Notes: generated from the letters alone by a model not told the origin. A stretch of 64,000 bases of DNA from Clostridium sp. (GCA_023663865.1 JAMPGU010000007.1:1-64000); one strand, 5' to 3'; positions 32,017 through 39,169 are shown, counted from the stretch's first letter. Translations and numbers: made by a program.

Positions 32017-32054
32017 AGCACCCGACAGATTTTGTCGGGTGCTGTTGTTTTTTC
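32017..32054 (+). terminator. plus-strand terminator at the 3' end of pnp
   Basis: An 11-bp stem, AGCACCCGACA (32017-32027) with TGTCGGGTGCT (32033-32043), is followed on the plus strand by GTTGTTTTTTCTT. On the minus strand, where pnp ends, the tail is AATCACAT, which is not T-rich. It therefore best fits a plus-strand transcript arriving from the 31.7-kb locus, and may also act as a 3' stabilising hairpin for pnp. Confidence 0.75.
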
Positions 32055-34229
32055 TTATTTTCTGAAATCTCTTCTTGGTCTTCTTGGAGCATCGTCTACA
32101 TCGTTTTCAGGTGTCATGCCCTCAAGCTCAATCAGTGCATCTCTTCTTGAAAGGCTGATTTTGCCCTGGTCGCTGATTTCAAGACATTTAACGATGATGG
32201 AATCACCAACGTTTACTACATCCTCAACCTTTGCAGTTCTCTTTACATCAAGCTTAGAGATGTGAACAAGTCCCTCTTTGCCAGGAGCAATTTCTACAAA
32301 TGCGCCAAAGTCCTTAACGCTTGTTACAATACCATTATAGAAAGCGCCAACCTCAGGGTCTGTAGCGATGAGTCTTACAATGTTTACTGCACCCTCACAC
32401 TTTTCAGCATCAACACCGCTGATGAATACTCTGCCATCCTCTTCAATGCTGATTTTAACATCATAGTCAGCCTGAATTTCCTGAATAACCTTTCCGCCCT
32501 TGCCGATAACGTCACCAATCTTGTCCGGATTGATAGAAAGGGTGTACATTTTCGGTGCGTATTTTGAAAGCTCTTTTCTTGGCTCACTGATAACAGGGAG
32601 CATAATTTCATCAAGAATATAATTACGAGCCTTATGTGTTTTTGTAAATGCTTCCTTAATGATTTCAGGAGTAAGACCATGTACTTTAAGGTCCATCTGA
32701 ATTGCAGTGATACCCTTCTTAGTACCGGCAACTTTGAAGTCCATATCGCCGTAGAAGTCCTCAAGACCCTGAATGTCAACCATTGTCATAAAGTCGCCGT
32801 ATACGCCGTCATCACCGGTAATAAGACCGCAGCTGATACCTGCAACAGGTGCCTTGATAGGAACACCGGCAGCCATCAGTGAAAGGGTTGAACCGCAGAT
32901 AGAACCCTGTGATGTTGAACCGTTAGAAGAAAGAACCTCTGATACAACACGAATTGCGTATGGGAATTCATCAACGGTAGGAAGAACAGGAACAAGTGCC
33001 TTTTCAGCAAGCGCACCGTGACCAATCTCACGTCTGCCCGGACCTCTTGATGGCTTTGTTTCGCCAACAGAGTAGGATGGGAAATTGTAGTGGTGGATAT
33101 ATCTTTTTTCAGTCTGCTCGTCAAGTCCGTCAAGCATCTGAGAATCACTCATAGGACCAAGAGTTGTAACGGAAAGTACCTGCGTTTGTCCTCTTGTAAA
33201 CATACCTGAACCATGCGCTCTTGCAAGCAAATCAATTTCAGCATTAAGCGGACGAATCTCGTCGATGCCTCTGCCGTCAACTCTCTTATGCTCGTCCTTT
33301 AACCAAGCACGAACAACATGCTTTTGCACAAGATACATAATTTCATCAAGCTTAGCCTCACAGCCCTCAAAACGCTCGTCAAACTTTTCGTGAACTGCAG
33401 CGTAAATAGGAAGAAGCGCCTCGTCACGAACAAGCTTATCATCTGTATCAAGTGCCTTCTTAACATCCTCAATACAGAAGGCTTCGATTTCTGCCATAAT
33501 TTCAGGGTCGGGATCAGATGACTCATAAGCAAACTTAGGCTTGCCTACCTCGTCAACAATACCCTGGATGAATTTAACAATCTTCTTGTTTTCTTCATGA
33601 CCGGCCATAATTGCGTTGAACATTGTATCGTCATCAATTTCGTTACCGCCTGCCTCAATCATAGCAACCAGGTCAGCAGTTGATGCAACTGTCAGTGTAA
33701 GGTCAGTCTTTGCTCTCTGCTCAAGTGTTGGGTTGATAACGATTTCACCATCAACAAGACCCACATTTACAGATGATATAGGGCCATCCCATGGAATATC
33801 TGAAATTGCAAGTGCAGCAGATACACCGATTGCAGCAGTGATTTCAGGTGAGCAGTCAGGATCAACAGACATAACAGTTGCAACTACAGAGCAGTCATTT
33901 CTTAAATCCTTAGGGAAAAGGGGTCTGATTGGGCGGTCAATACAGCGTGATGTAAGGATAGCCTTTTCACCTGCACGTCCCTCACGGCGGAGGAATGAAC
34001 CCGGTATTCTGCCTACAGAATACATTTTCTCTTCATAGTCAACGGAAAGAGGGAAGAAGTCAACACCCTCACGTGGTTTCGCGGAAGCTGTAACGTTACA
34101 AAGTACTTCTGTTTCGCCGTAACGAGCAAGGATAGAAGCATTTGCAAGGCCTGCCATTTTACCTGTTTCAAGTGTAAGCTTTCTGCCGGCAAGCTCAGTT
34201 TCCCAAACCTTAAAGTTTTTGAAAAACAT
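32055..34229 (-). CDS. pnp: polyribonucleotide nucleotidyltransferase (PNPase)
   Basis: Phosphorolytic 3'-5' exoribonuclease of RNA decay. The 724-residue product has two RNase PH domains (GRIPGSFLRREGRAGEKAIL in pieces; GMFTRGQTQVLSVTTLG; FPSYSVGETKPSRGPGRREIGHGALAEKAL in pieces), a KH domain (DKIGDVIGKGGKVIQEIQ) and an S1 domain (GIVTSVKDFGAFVEIAPGKEGLVHIS in pieces). It follows rpsO in the usual order, with a terminator and a long stem-loop between them. Identity is certain. Confidence 0.98.
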   Translation of the reverse strand: MFFKNFKVWETELAGRKLTLETGKMAGLANASILARYGETEVLCNVTASAKPREGVDFFPLSVDYEEKMYSVGRIPGSFLRREGRAGEKAILTSRCIDRPIRPLFPKDLRNDCSVVATVMSVDPDCSPEITAAIGVSAALAISDIPWDGPISSVNVGLVDGEIVINPTLEQRAKTDLTLTVASTADLVAMIEAGGNEIDDDTMFNAIMAGHEENKKIVKFIQGIVDEVGKPKFAYESSDPDPEIMAEIEAFCIEDVKKALDTDDKLVRDEALLPIYAAVHEKFDERFEGCEAKLDEIMYLVQKHVVRAWLKDEHKRVDGRGIDEIRPLNAEIDLLARAHGSGMFTRGQTQVLSVTTLGPMSDSQMLDGLDEQTEKRYIHHYNFPSYSVGETKPSRGPGRREIGHGALAEKALVPVLPTVDEFPYAIRVVSEVLSSNGSTSQGSICGSTLSLMAAGVPIKAPVAGISCGLITGDDGVYGDFMTMVDIQGLEDFYGDMDFKVAGTKKGITAIQMDLKVHGLTPEIIKEAFTKTHKARNYILDEIMLPVISEPRKELSKYAPKMYTLSINPDKIGDVIGKGGKVIQEIQADYDVKISIEEDGRVFISGVDAEKCEGAVNIVRLIATDPEVGAFYNGIVTSVKDFGAFVEIAPGKEGLVHISKLDVKRTAKVEDVVNVGDSIIVKCLEISDQGKISLSRRDALIELEGMTPENDVDDAPRRPRRDFRK

Positions 34230-34265
34230 AGTTTTTACCTCATTTCTATAAAATATTTATTTAAT

Positions 34266-34349
34266 GAAAGGAGGTGCAATAGTAATAAATTCAACATATA
34301 AAATATGAAATATATGCTCAATTTACTACTATTGTCTGCCCCTCCTTTG
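34266..34349 (-). ncRNA. long stem-loop leader between rpsO and pnp
   Basis: Two arms of about 25-30 bases (34266-34291 and 34320-34349; shared cores AAAGGAGG, CAATAGTA and TAAAT) form an imperfect stem around a 28-base A/T loop. It lies 37-120 bases upstream of pnp in its transcript and has no T-run, so it is not a terminator. The arms contain Shine-Dalgarno-like and anti-Shine-Dalgarno-like GGAGG/CCTCC. In E. coli a stem at the same place is cut by RNase III for pnp autoregulation. A like role here is inference. Confidence 0.6.
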
Positions 34350-34368
34350 ATTACATAATGAATAACAA

Positions 34369-34410
34369 AAAATTAAACGAGGCAAGCAATGACCTGAGCC
34401 ATAGCTTGCC
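34369..34410 (-). terminator. rpsO terminator/attenuator
   Basis: On the minus strand a 7-bp stem, GGCAAGC (34410-34404) with GCTTGCC (34387-34381), is followed by TCGTTTAATTTTTTG. It would end most rpsO transcripts and limit read-through into pnp. Confidence 0.75.
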
Positions 34411-34421
34411 TGATTAACATA

Positions 34422-34697
34422 TTATCTGTCAAGAGTATCACGGATACCAAGCTTCTTGATAAGAGAACGATATCTCTCGATGTCCTTATTGTAAAGATAT
34501 ACAAGAAGATTTCTTCTGTGACCAACCATCTTCAGAAGACCACGACGTGAATGATGGTCCTTCTTGTGAACCTTAAGGTGCTCAGTCAGCTCGTTAATTC
34601 TTGTTGTAAGAACTGCGATCTGTACCTCAGGAGAACCTGTATCACCCTCGTGTGTTGCATACTCTGCCATAATAGCTTGCTTTTCAGCCTGTGTCAT
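34422..34697 (-). CDS. rpsO: 30S ribosomal protein S15
   Basis: Binds the central domain of 16S rRNA at an early stage of 30S assembly. The 91-residue product is of normal length and shows the family stretches [39 protein letters not shown] and [12 protein letters not shown]. It sits upstream of pnp in the conserved order. Its leader of about 105 bases (see 34698-34838) may carry an S15 autoregulatory structure. Confidence 0.98.
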   Translation of the reverse strand: MTQAEKQAIMAEYATHEGDTGSPEVQIAVLTTRINELTEHLKVHKKDHHSRRGLLKMVGHRRNLLVYLYNKDIERYRSLIKKLGIRDTLDR

Positions 34698-34838
34698 AAT
34701 TTCTCACCTCATTTATATTATTTGCCGAACACAATAAACACAGTAGTGGGATAGGTGATGCCGATATTGGCTTACACCCAAAACCGAGTAAATCGTTTAC
34801 AGCGAAATGATTATAGCACAACTGTAAGGAATTGTAAA
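34698..34838 (-). promoter_or_regulatory. rpsO promoter and leader
   Basis: On the minus strand TTTACA (34838-34833), 17 bases, TATAAT (34815-34810). Transcription would start near 34803, giving a leader of about 105 bases before rpsO. S15 represses its own mRNA in several bacteria, so an autoregulatory fold is plausible; I could not resolve it by hand. Confidence 0.65.
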
Positions 34839-34904
34839 GTATTATTTTTTATTACATTTTACTATTAGCAGGCTTTGCAAATAAAACGGATATATCCAGT
34901 CATA

Positions 34905-35276
34905 TCAAACATAGTAAGGGTTTGGCTTGAAAAGAATCACAAAGATATCAATAATCCATCCTATACCAAACAGTCCGGCAGTAAGCAGATACAGTATACC
35001 TACTCCTATTTTGCCTTCGTAGAATTTGTGAGCACCCAAATAGCCCAGGAAAAAACAAAGACAAAATGCAACCCATTTATTTTTTGCTTTTCCGCCGCCT
35101 GCTGTATTCATGTTTGTATTAGTATTAGCGTTAGTATTAGTATTTGTATTGTTGATTACAACACTGGGTTGTTCCTGTGCCATCGTTTCAACCTGACATC
35201 CGCACTTTACGCAAATTACAGCATCAGCTGGGATTTGTTCACCGCAGTGCTTACAAAATTTAGTTCCCTGTTCCAT
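34905..35276 (-). CDS. zinc-ribbon TM2-domain membrane protein
   Basis: A 123-residue protein. The N-terminus has two CxxC pairs, FCKHCGEQIP and ICVKCGCQV, a zinc ribbon. A low-complexity Asn-Thr linker (about residues 43-57) follows, then a TM2 domain with two helices: WVAFCLCFFLGYLGAHKFYEG and ILYLLTAGLFGIGWIIDIFVI in overlapping pieces, including the G-x-x-G-x-H-x-F-Y signature. TM2 proteins are widespread with unknown function. It is divergent from an XRE regulator, and palindromic operators lie in the shared promoter region. Confidence 0.9.
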   Translation of the reverse strand: MEQGTKFCKHCGEQIPADAVICVKCGCQVETMAQEQPSVVINNTNTNTNANTNTNMNTAGGGKAKNKWVAFCLCFFLGYLGAHKFYEGKIGVGILYLLTAGLFGIGWIIDIFVILFKPNPYYV

Positions 35277-35295
35277 TTTACATATCTCCTTTTTA

Positions 35296-35365
35296 ATAAC
35301 CGAATGGTTATATTTTTTAAAAGTATATCATAATTATGATAAGGTGTCAATAACCAATTAGTTAT
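35296..35365. promoter_or_regulatory. divergent promoter with three 16-bp palindromes
   Basis: Three dyads lie between the TM2 gene and the XRE gene: ATAACCGAATGGTTAT (35296-35311), TATCATAATTATGATA (35326-35341, perfect) and ATAACCAATTAGTTAT (35350-35365). The outer two share ATAACCnAnTnGTTAT. A minus-strand promoter, TTGACA (35350-35345), 17 bases, TATACT (35327-35322), is bracketed by them, with one outer site at its -35 and the other just past the start. Binding by the adjacent XRE protein is inferred. Confidence 0.7.
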
Positions 35366-35382
35366 AAAGCTGAGGTGATATA

Positions 35383-35601
35383 GTGGCATATTACAAAAGA
35401 ATCAGAGATTTGCGGGAGGACAGTGACAAAACACAGACAGAAATTGCAAATTATCTCGGAATGAAGCAGCCACAGTATTACCGATACGAAAACGGTTTAA
35501 GAGATATACCGTCGGACATTTTGATTAAACTTGCTGATTATTACGGCGTTTCAACTGATTACATCTTAGGAAGAACAAATAATCCAAAATTGAATGGATA
35601 A
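35383..35601 (+). CDS. small XRE-family transcriptional regulator
   Basis: A 72-residue protein that is nearly all helix-turn-helix: IRDLREDSDKTQTEIANYLG, then KQPQYYRYENGLRDIPSD and LADYYGVSTDYILGR, the cro/C1 pattern. The start is GTG, with GAGGTGATA just upstream. It is divergent from the TM2 gene and probably binds the palindromes at 35296-35365, repressing one or both promoters. There is no sign of a partner toxin. Confidence 0.88.
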   Translation: MAYYKRIRDLREDSDKTQTEIANYLGMKQPQYYRYENGLRDIPSDILIKLADYYGVSTDYILGRTNNPKLNG

Positions 35602-35620
35602 ATATTTTTTTGAATTTATA

Positions 35621-35811
35621 AATACATTTTATATTGTGCTAACGCACCCTGTGCCACTGTGTGCGTAAGTACGCGTGGCACAACAATAAAGGGGGTTATC
35701 AGGGGGAATAGGCGTATGCCTCTCCCCCTGATTCGTTTTCTTGGTATCGTTCTTTTGCGACACAAAAGAATGATACAACCGTGCGTTAGCACAATATGTA
35801 AAAAAGTATTA
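35621..35811. repeat. nested multi-hairpin intergenic element
   Basis: A perfect 17-bp inverted repeat, ATATTGTGCTAACGCAC (35631-35647) with 35781-35797, encloses three more hairpins: 35650-35682 (outer stem TGTGCCAC), 35700-35730 (CAGGGGGA with TCCCCCTG) and 35744-35776 (14 bp, loop CGACA). The similarity extends raggedly outward to 35621 and 35811. No ORF is supported in the 353-base gap. It is either a dispersed palindromic repeat or miniature element, or a structured RNA. Confidence 0.8.
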
Positions 35812-35841
35812 AAATATGGTAAACAATAATTCAAATAACAC

Positions 35842-35869
35842 TTGACAATATTTATTTTTATGGTATAAT
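35842..35869 (+). promoter_or_regulatory. rplU promoter
   Basis: TTGACA (35842-35847), 16 bases, TATAAT (35864-35869) preceded by TGG, an extended -10. This is a near-ideal sigma-A promoter, as expected for ribosomal protein genes. Confidence 0.85.
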
Positions 35870-35875
35870 CATTAA

Positions 35876-35954
35876 GCCGCATATTATGGGTAGCAAGTTA
35901 TATATATTTGTATATACACCTATCGTAGCGAGACTTATGTAAGGAGATATAACT
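35876..35954 (+). ncRNA. probable L21 leader of the rplU operon
   Basis: The stretch from the predicted transcription start to the rplU ATG is about 79 bases and contains A/T-rich complementary pieces (for example ATATATATTTGTATATA). Firmicutes rplU operons commonly carry the L21 leader, thought to be autoregulatory. The assignment rests mainly on position; I did not verify the conserved fold. Confidence 0.45.
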
Positions 35955-36263
35955 ATGTACGCTGTTATCGTAACAGGTGGCAAGCAGTATAAGGTAGCAG
36001 AGGGTGATGTTCTTTACATCGAGAAGCTGAATGCTGAGGCTGATGAGAAAATCACTTTTGATACAGTTCTTGCAATTGGTGCTGAGGATGGCATCAAGGC
36101 TGGTAAGGATTGCGCAAAGGCTACTGTTGATGCTACTGTCCTCAAGAATGGCAAGGGCAAGAAGATTACTGTTTTCACCTACAAGCCAAAGAAGGACGAG
36201 AAACGCAAGAAGGGTCATCGTCAGCCATATACAAAGGTTGAGATTACCAAGATTAATGCGTAA
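35955..36263 (+). CDS. rplU: 50S ribosomal protein L21
   Basis: Binds 23S rRNA next to L20. The 102-residue product starts [20 protein letters not shown] and carries the C-terminal signature [26 protein letters not shown] (in pieces). It is first in the conserved rplU-prp-rpmA cluster; its stop overlaps the prp start by one base. Confidence 0.98.
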   Translation: MYAVIVTGGKQYKVAEGDVLYIEKLNAEADEKITFDTVLAIGAEDGIKAGKDCAKATVDATVLKNGKGKKITVFTYKPKKDEKRKKGHRQPYTKVEITKINA

Positions 36264-36592
36264 TGATTAAGATAGAATTTTTCAGCGGTGTTAATGGTCT
36301 ATGCGGTTTTGAGGCATCAGGCCATGCCTATAAGGGCGAGGCTGGGGAAGATGTGCTTTGTGCATTTGCCTCCAGTGCTTGTATTATGGCAGCCAATACG
36401 GTAACCGATGTGCTTCACCTTGATGCAGATGCACAGAGTGACAGTGACGGCGGTTATCTGAAATTAATGATATTGGAAAATGCCGCGCCGGCTCAGGATA
36501 TTCTTGAGGGATTAAAGCTTCATATGACAGAGCTTGCCAAAGATTATCCTAAAAATATAAAAGTGATTTATCGGAGGTGTAACAATGCTTAA
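36263..36592 (+). CDS. prp: ribosomal-processing cysteine protease Prp
   Basis: Cuts the N-terminal extension from ribosomal protein L27 in Firmicutes. The 109-residue product has the family motif [19 protein letters not shown] with catalytic His21 and Cys33, and the later GGYLKLMI. Its gene lies between rplU and rpmA, as is usual. The downstream L27 has the matching cleavage sequence. The stop overlaps the rpmA start by 8 bases, which keeps protease and substrate translation linked. Confidence 0.95.
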   Translation: MIKIEFFSGVNGLCGFEASGHAYKGEAGEDVLCAFASSACIMAANTVTDVLHLDADAQSDSDGGYLKLMILENAAPAQDILEGLKLHMTELAKDYPKNIKVIYRRCNNA

Positions 36593-36869
36593 ATTAGATT
36601 TACAGCTTTTCGCTCATAAGAAAGGTATGGGTTCTACAAAGAACGGTCGTGATTCAGAGTCTAAGCGTCTTGGTGCTAAGAGAGCTGACGGCCAGTTTGT
36701 TCTTGCTGGTAACATCCTTTACCGTCAGAGAGGAACTCATATTCATCCGGGTAATAATGTAGGTATTGGTAAGGACGACACTTTGTTCGCTCTTATTGAT
36801 GGTACAGTTAAGTTTGAGAGAATGGGTAAGGACAGAAAGAAAGTTTCTGTTTATCCTGTTGAGCAGTAA
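36585..36869 (+). CDS. rpmA: 50S ribosomal protein L27 with cleavable N-terminal extension
   Basis: L27 reaches the peptidyl transferase centre with its N-terminus. The 94-residue precursor begins [23 protein letters not shown] matches the Prp site, so residues 1-10 would be removed to expose HKKG. The rest ([40 protein letters not shown]) is normal L27. It ends the operon before the terminator at 36883-36914. Confidence 0.97.
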   Translation: MLKLDLQLFAHKKGMGSTKNGRDSESKRLGAKRADGQFVLAGNILYRQRGTHIHPGNNVGIGKDDTLFALIDGTVKFERMGKDRKKVSVYPVEQ

Positions 36870-36882
36870 TAACATTGTTTTA

Positions 36883-36916
36883 AACCCTGCAGTTTTTCTG
36901 CAGGGTTTACTTTTTG
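36883..36916 (+). terminator. terminator of the rplU-rpmA operon
   Basis: A perfect 11-bp stem, AAACCCTGCAG (36883-36893) with CTGCAGGGTTT (36899-36909), is followed by ACTTTTTG. Confidence 0.85.
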
Positions 36917-36959
36917 CCGTATTTATTCTGCCAGTAATATAATGTATTAAATAAAGTTA

Positions 36960-36988
36960 TTGACTAATAATAAAATTAGTGTTATTAT
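36960..36988 (+). promoter_or_regulatory. promoter of the aspS-gatCAB operon
   Basis: TTGACT (36960-36965), 17 bases, TATTAT (36983-36988). The start near 36995 places the T-box leader at the 5' end of the transcript. Confidence 0.8.
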
Positions 36989-36994
36989 ATCGGT

Positions 36995-37241
36995 ATATAA
37001 ATAGACTTTGAGTAGGAGAGTAGCTATTTCCCACTGTTACAGAGAGTCGGCGGTTGGTGCAAGCCGGTATATGCTAATAGCGAAAAACACCTATGAGTTC
37101 CTGAAGGAAAGTGTATTAACATAAGTAGAATCAGGCGTCAGGGAGCGTTAATCCTGTTGAGTGAGCCGGCATTGTCGGCTAATTTAGGTGGTACCACGGA
37201 AGCAGTCTTTCGTCCTATTGGGACATTAGACTGCGTTTTTT
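36995..37241 (+). promoter_or_regulatory. T-box riboswitch with candidate Asn (AAC) specifier
   Basis: The leader has Stem I landmarks (GAGTAGG, AGAGAGTCGG, GGTTGGTGCAAGCC) and the antiterminator sequence AGGTGGTACCACGG at 37186-37199. A terminator follows: GCAGTCT (37202-37208) with AGACTGC (37228-37234), then TTTTTT. In the 3' strand of the specifier loop, GAA-A-AAC-ACC-TAT-GAG aligns with the usual pattern and gives AAC (37086-37088), an asparagine codon. No GAC is placed there. The discriminator-pairing base of TGGT is T, which pairs with a G discriminator only as a wobble, a small caveat. Uncharged tRNA-Asn would open the operon. Confidence 0.85.
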
Positions 37242-37282
37242 ATTTTACATTACTATTCTATCGGAAAGGTTTTTGGATTATT

Positions 37283-39034
37283 ATGGAATTTTCAACTGTT
37301 TACAGAACAAAAACAATGGCCGAGTTCAGCGAAGCTGATATCGGCAGCACAGTAAAAATTGCAGGCTGGGTAGAGAATATCCGTGATCACGGCGGTGTAT
37401 CCTTTATCGACCTGAGAGATATGCAGGGCGTTATGCAGGTTGTTATGCGTGATACAACACTGCTTGACGGCATCTCAAAGGAGGACTGCCTGTCCATCGA
37501 AGGCTTGGTTGAGAAGCGTGATGAGGATACAATTAACCCTAAAATTGCAACAGGTACAATTGAGGTTGAGGCAAAGAGTGTTGTCATTCTCGGCAAGGTT
37601 CGCCAGCCTCTGCCTTTTGAGATTCAGACCTCAAAGGAAATCAGAGAGGATAAGAGACTGCAGTATCGTTTCCTTGATTTGAGAAATCAAAAGGTTAAGG
37701 ACAATATGATTTTCAGAAGCAAGGTTATTTCTTATCTTCGTGAGGAAATGACAAATATGGGATTTTTAGAAATCCAGACACCGATTCTCTGTGCGTCATC
37801 ACCTGAGGGTGCCCGCGATTATGTAGTGCCCAGCCGTGTGCATAAAGGTAAGTTCTATGCACTGCCTCAGGCACCGCAGCAGTATAAGCAGCTGCTTATG
37901 GTATCCGGTATTGACAAGTATTTTCAGGTTGCGCCTTGCTTCAGAGATGAGGATGCAAGAGCAGACCGTTCACCCGGTGAATTCTATCAGCTTGATTTTG
38001 AAATGAGCTTTGCTACCCAGGAGGATGTATTCAAGGTAGGTGAAGAGGTTCTTACTAAGACCTTTAAGAAATTTGCACCGGAGGGATATACTGTTACAGA
38101 AGCACCATATCCTGTAATCAGCTACAAGGACGCAATGCTTAAATATGGTACAGATAAGCCTGATTTAAGAAATCCGCTTGAAATCATTGATGTTACAGAT
38201 TTCTTCCAGCGTTGTACCTTTAAACCATTTCATGGTCAGACAGTAAGAGCGATTAAGGTTCATGCAGAAATTTCAAAGGGTAAGCACGAAAAGCTCCTTA
38301 AATTTGCACAGTCCATCGGTATGGGCGGTCTTGGCTATCTCCTTGTTCAGGAGGATAAGAGCTATAAGGGACCGATTGATAAGTTTATTCCTGATGATAT
38401 GAAAACAGAGCTTGCGGATATGGCAGGACTGGAAATCGGAGACACCATCTTCTTTATTGCTGATACAGAGGCAAAGGCCGCTGATTATGCAGGTCAGATT
38501 CGTACAAAGCTTGGAGAAATGTTTGATTTGCTTGAGAAAAATGCATACCGCTTCTGCTTTATCAATGACTTCCCGATGTATGAATATAAGGAAGAGGAGA
38601 AGAAAATCGGCTTTACACATAATCCGTTTTCTATGCCGCAGGGCGGACTTGATGCTCTTGAAAATCAGAATCCGCTAGAAATCCTGGCTTATCAGTATGA
38701 TATTGTCTGCAATGGTGTAGAGCTGTCATCCGGTGCTGTTCGTAACCACGATATTGATATTATGAAAAAGGCATTTGAAATTGCAGGCTATGATGAGGAG
38801 GTTCTCAAGGCTAAGTTCGGTGCACTTTATACGGCATTCCAGTTTGGTGCGCCTCCGCACGCAGGTATGGCTCCCGGTATTGACAGAATGATTATGCTGC
38901 TTCGCAATGAGGATAATATTCGTGAGGTTATTCCATTCCCAATGGATGGTAAGGCACAGGATTTGATGTGCGGTGCGCCTAACGAGATTACAGAGCAGCA
39001 GCTCAGAGAGGTTCATATTAAACTGAGAAAATAA
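37283..39034 (+). CDS. aspS: aspartyl-tRNA synthetase, probably non-discriminating
   Basis: Charges tRNA-Asp and, if non-discriminating, also tRNA-Asn with aspartate. The 583-residue product is the bacterial type with a GAD insertion: anticodon-binding domain (GWVENIRDHGGVSFIDLRD), class II motif 2 (FRDEDARADRSPGEFYQLDFE in pieces) and motif 3 (GMAPGIDRMIMLL). His36 occupies the place that is His in known non-discriminating enzymes and Leu in E. coli, and Asp replaces the E. coli Lys near residue 82. With gatCAB following, it likely feeds Asp-tRNA-Asn to the amidotransferase. ATG at 37283 is chosen over an open frame inside the T-box. Confidence 0.94.
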   Translation: MEFSTVYRTKTMAEFSEADIGSTVKIAGWVENIRDHGGVSFIDLRDMQGVMQVVMRDTTLLDGISKEDCLSIEGLVEKRDEDTINPKIATGTIEVEAKSVVILGKVRQPLPFEIQTSKEIREDKRLQYRFLDLRNQKVKDNMIFRSKVISYLREEMTNMGFLEIQTPILCASSPEGARDYVVPSRVHKGKFYALPQAPQQYKQLLMVSGIDKYFQVAPCFRDEDARADRSPGEFYQLDFEMSFATQEDVFKVGEEVLTKTFKKFAPEGYTVTEAPYPVISYKDAMLKYGTDKPDLRNPLEIIDVTDFFQRCTFKPFHGQTVRAIKVHAEISKGKHEKLLKFAQSIGMGGLGYLLVQEDKSYKGPIDKFIPDDMKTELADMAGLEIGDTIFFIADTEAKAADYAGQIRTKLGEMFDLLEKNAYRFCFINDFPMYEYKEEEKKIGFTHNPFSMPQGGLDALENQNPLEILAYQYDIVCNGVELSSGAVRNHDIDIMKKAFEIAGYDEEVLKAKFGALYTAFQFGAPPHAGMAPGIDRMIMLLRNEDNIREVIPFPMDGKAQDLMCGAPNEITEQQLREVHIKLRK

Positions 39035-39035
39035 A

Positions 39036-39151
39036 TTGAATGAATAATTAATAATGAAAAAATGAATAATTAAGGGTCTTGCAGACGGCTATTATAATTG
39101 CTGTGCGCAGCACCCTCAATTTTTCACTATTCATTCTTCATTATTCATTAA
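39036..39151. repeat. MITE-like imperfect palindrome between aspS and gatC
   Basis: Nearly the whole 135-base gap is one imperfect inverted repeat. AATGAATAATTAATAATGAA on the left (from about 39039) matches the complement of the right end near 39130-39150, and TTAAGGGT (near 39070) pairs with ACCCTCAA (near 39113). The centre is a G/C-richer loop. It lacks an ORF. A miniature inverted-repeat element is the simplest reading. It lies inside an operon but has no clear T-run. Confidence 0.55.
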
Positions 39152-39169
39152 CTACAACGAGGTGTTAGA

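Noticed and set aside
35104-35152. Short tandem repeat in the TM2 gene as a CRISPR-like or intergenic repeat
   Set aside because: It is an in-frame Asn-Thr low-complexity linker between the zinc ribbon and the TM2 domain.
37157-37282. Upstream extension of AspRS by 42 residues
   Set aside because: It runs through the T-box antiterminator and terminator; the family start fits ATG at 37283.
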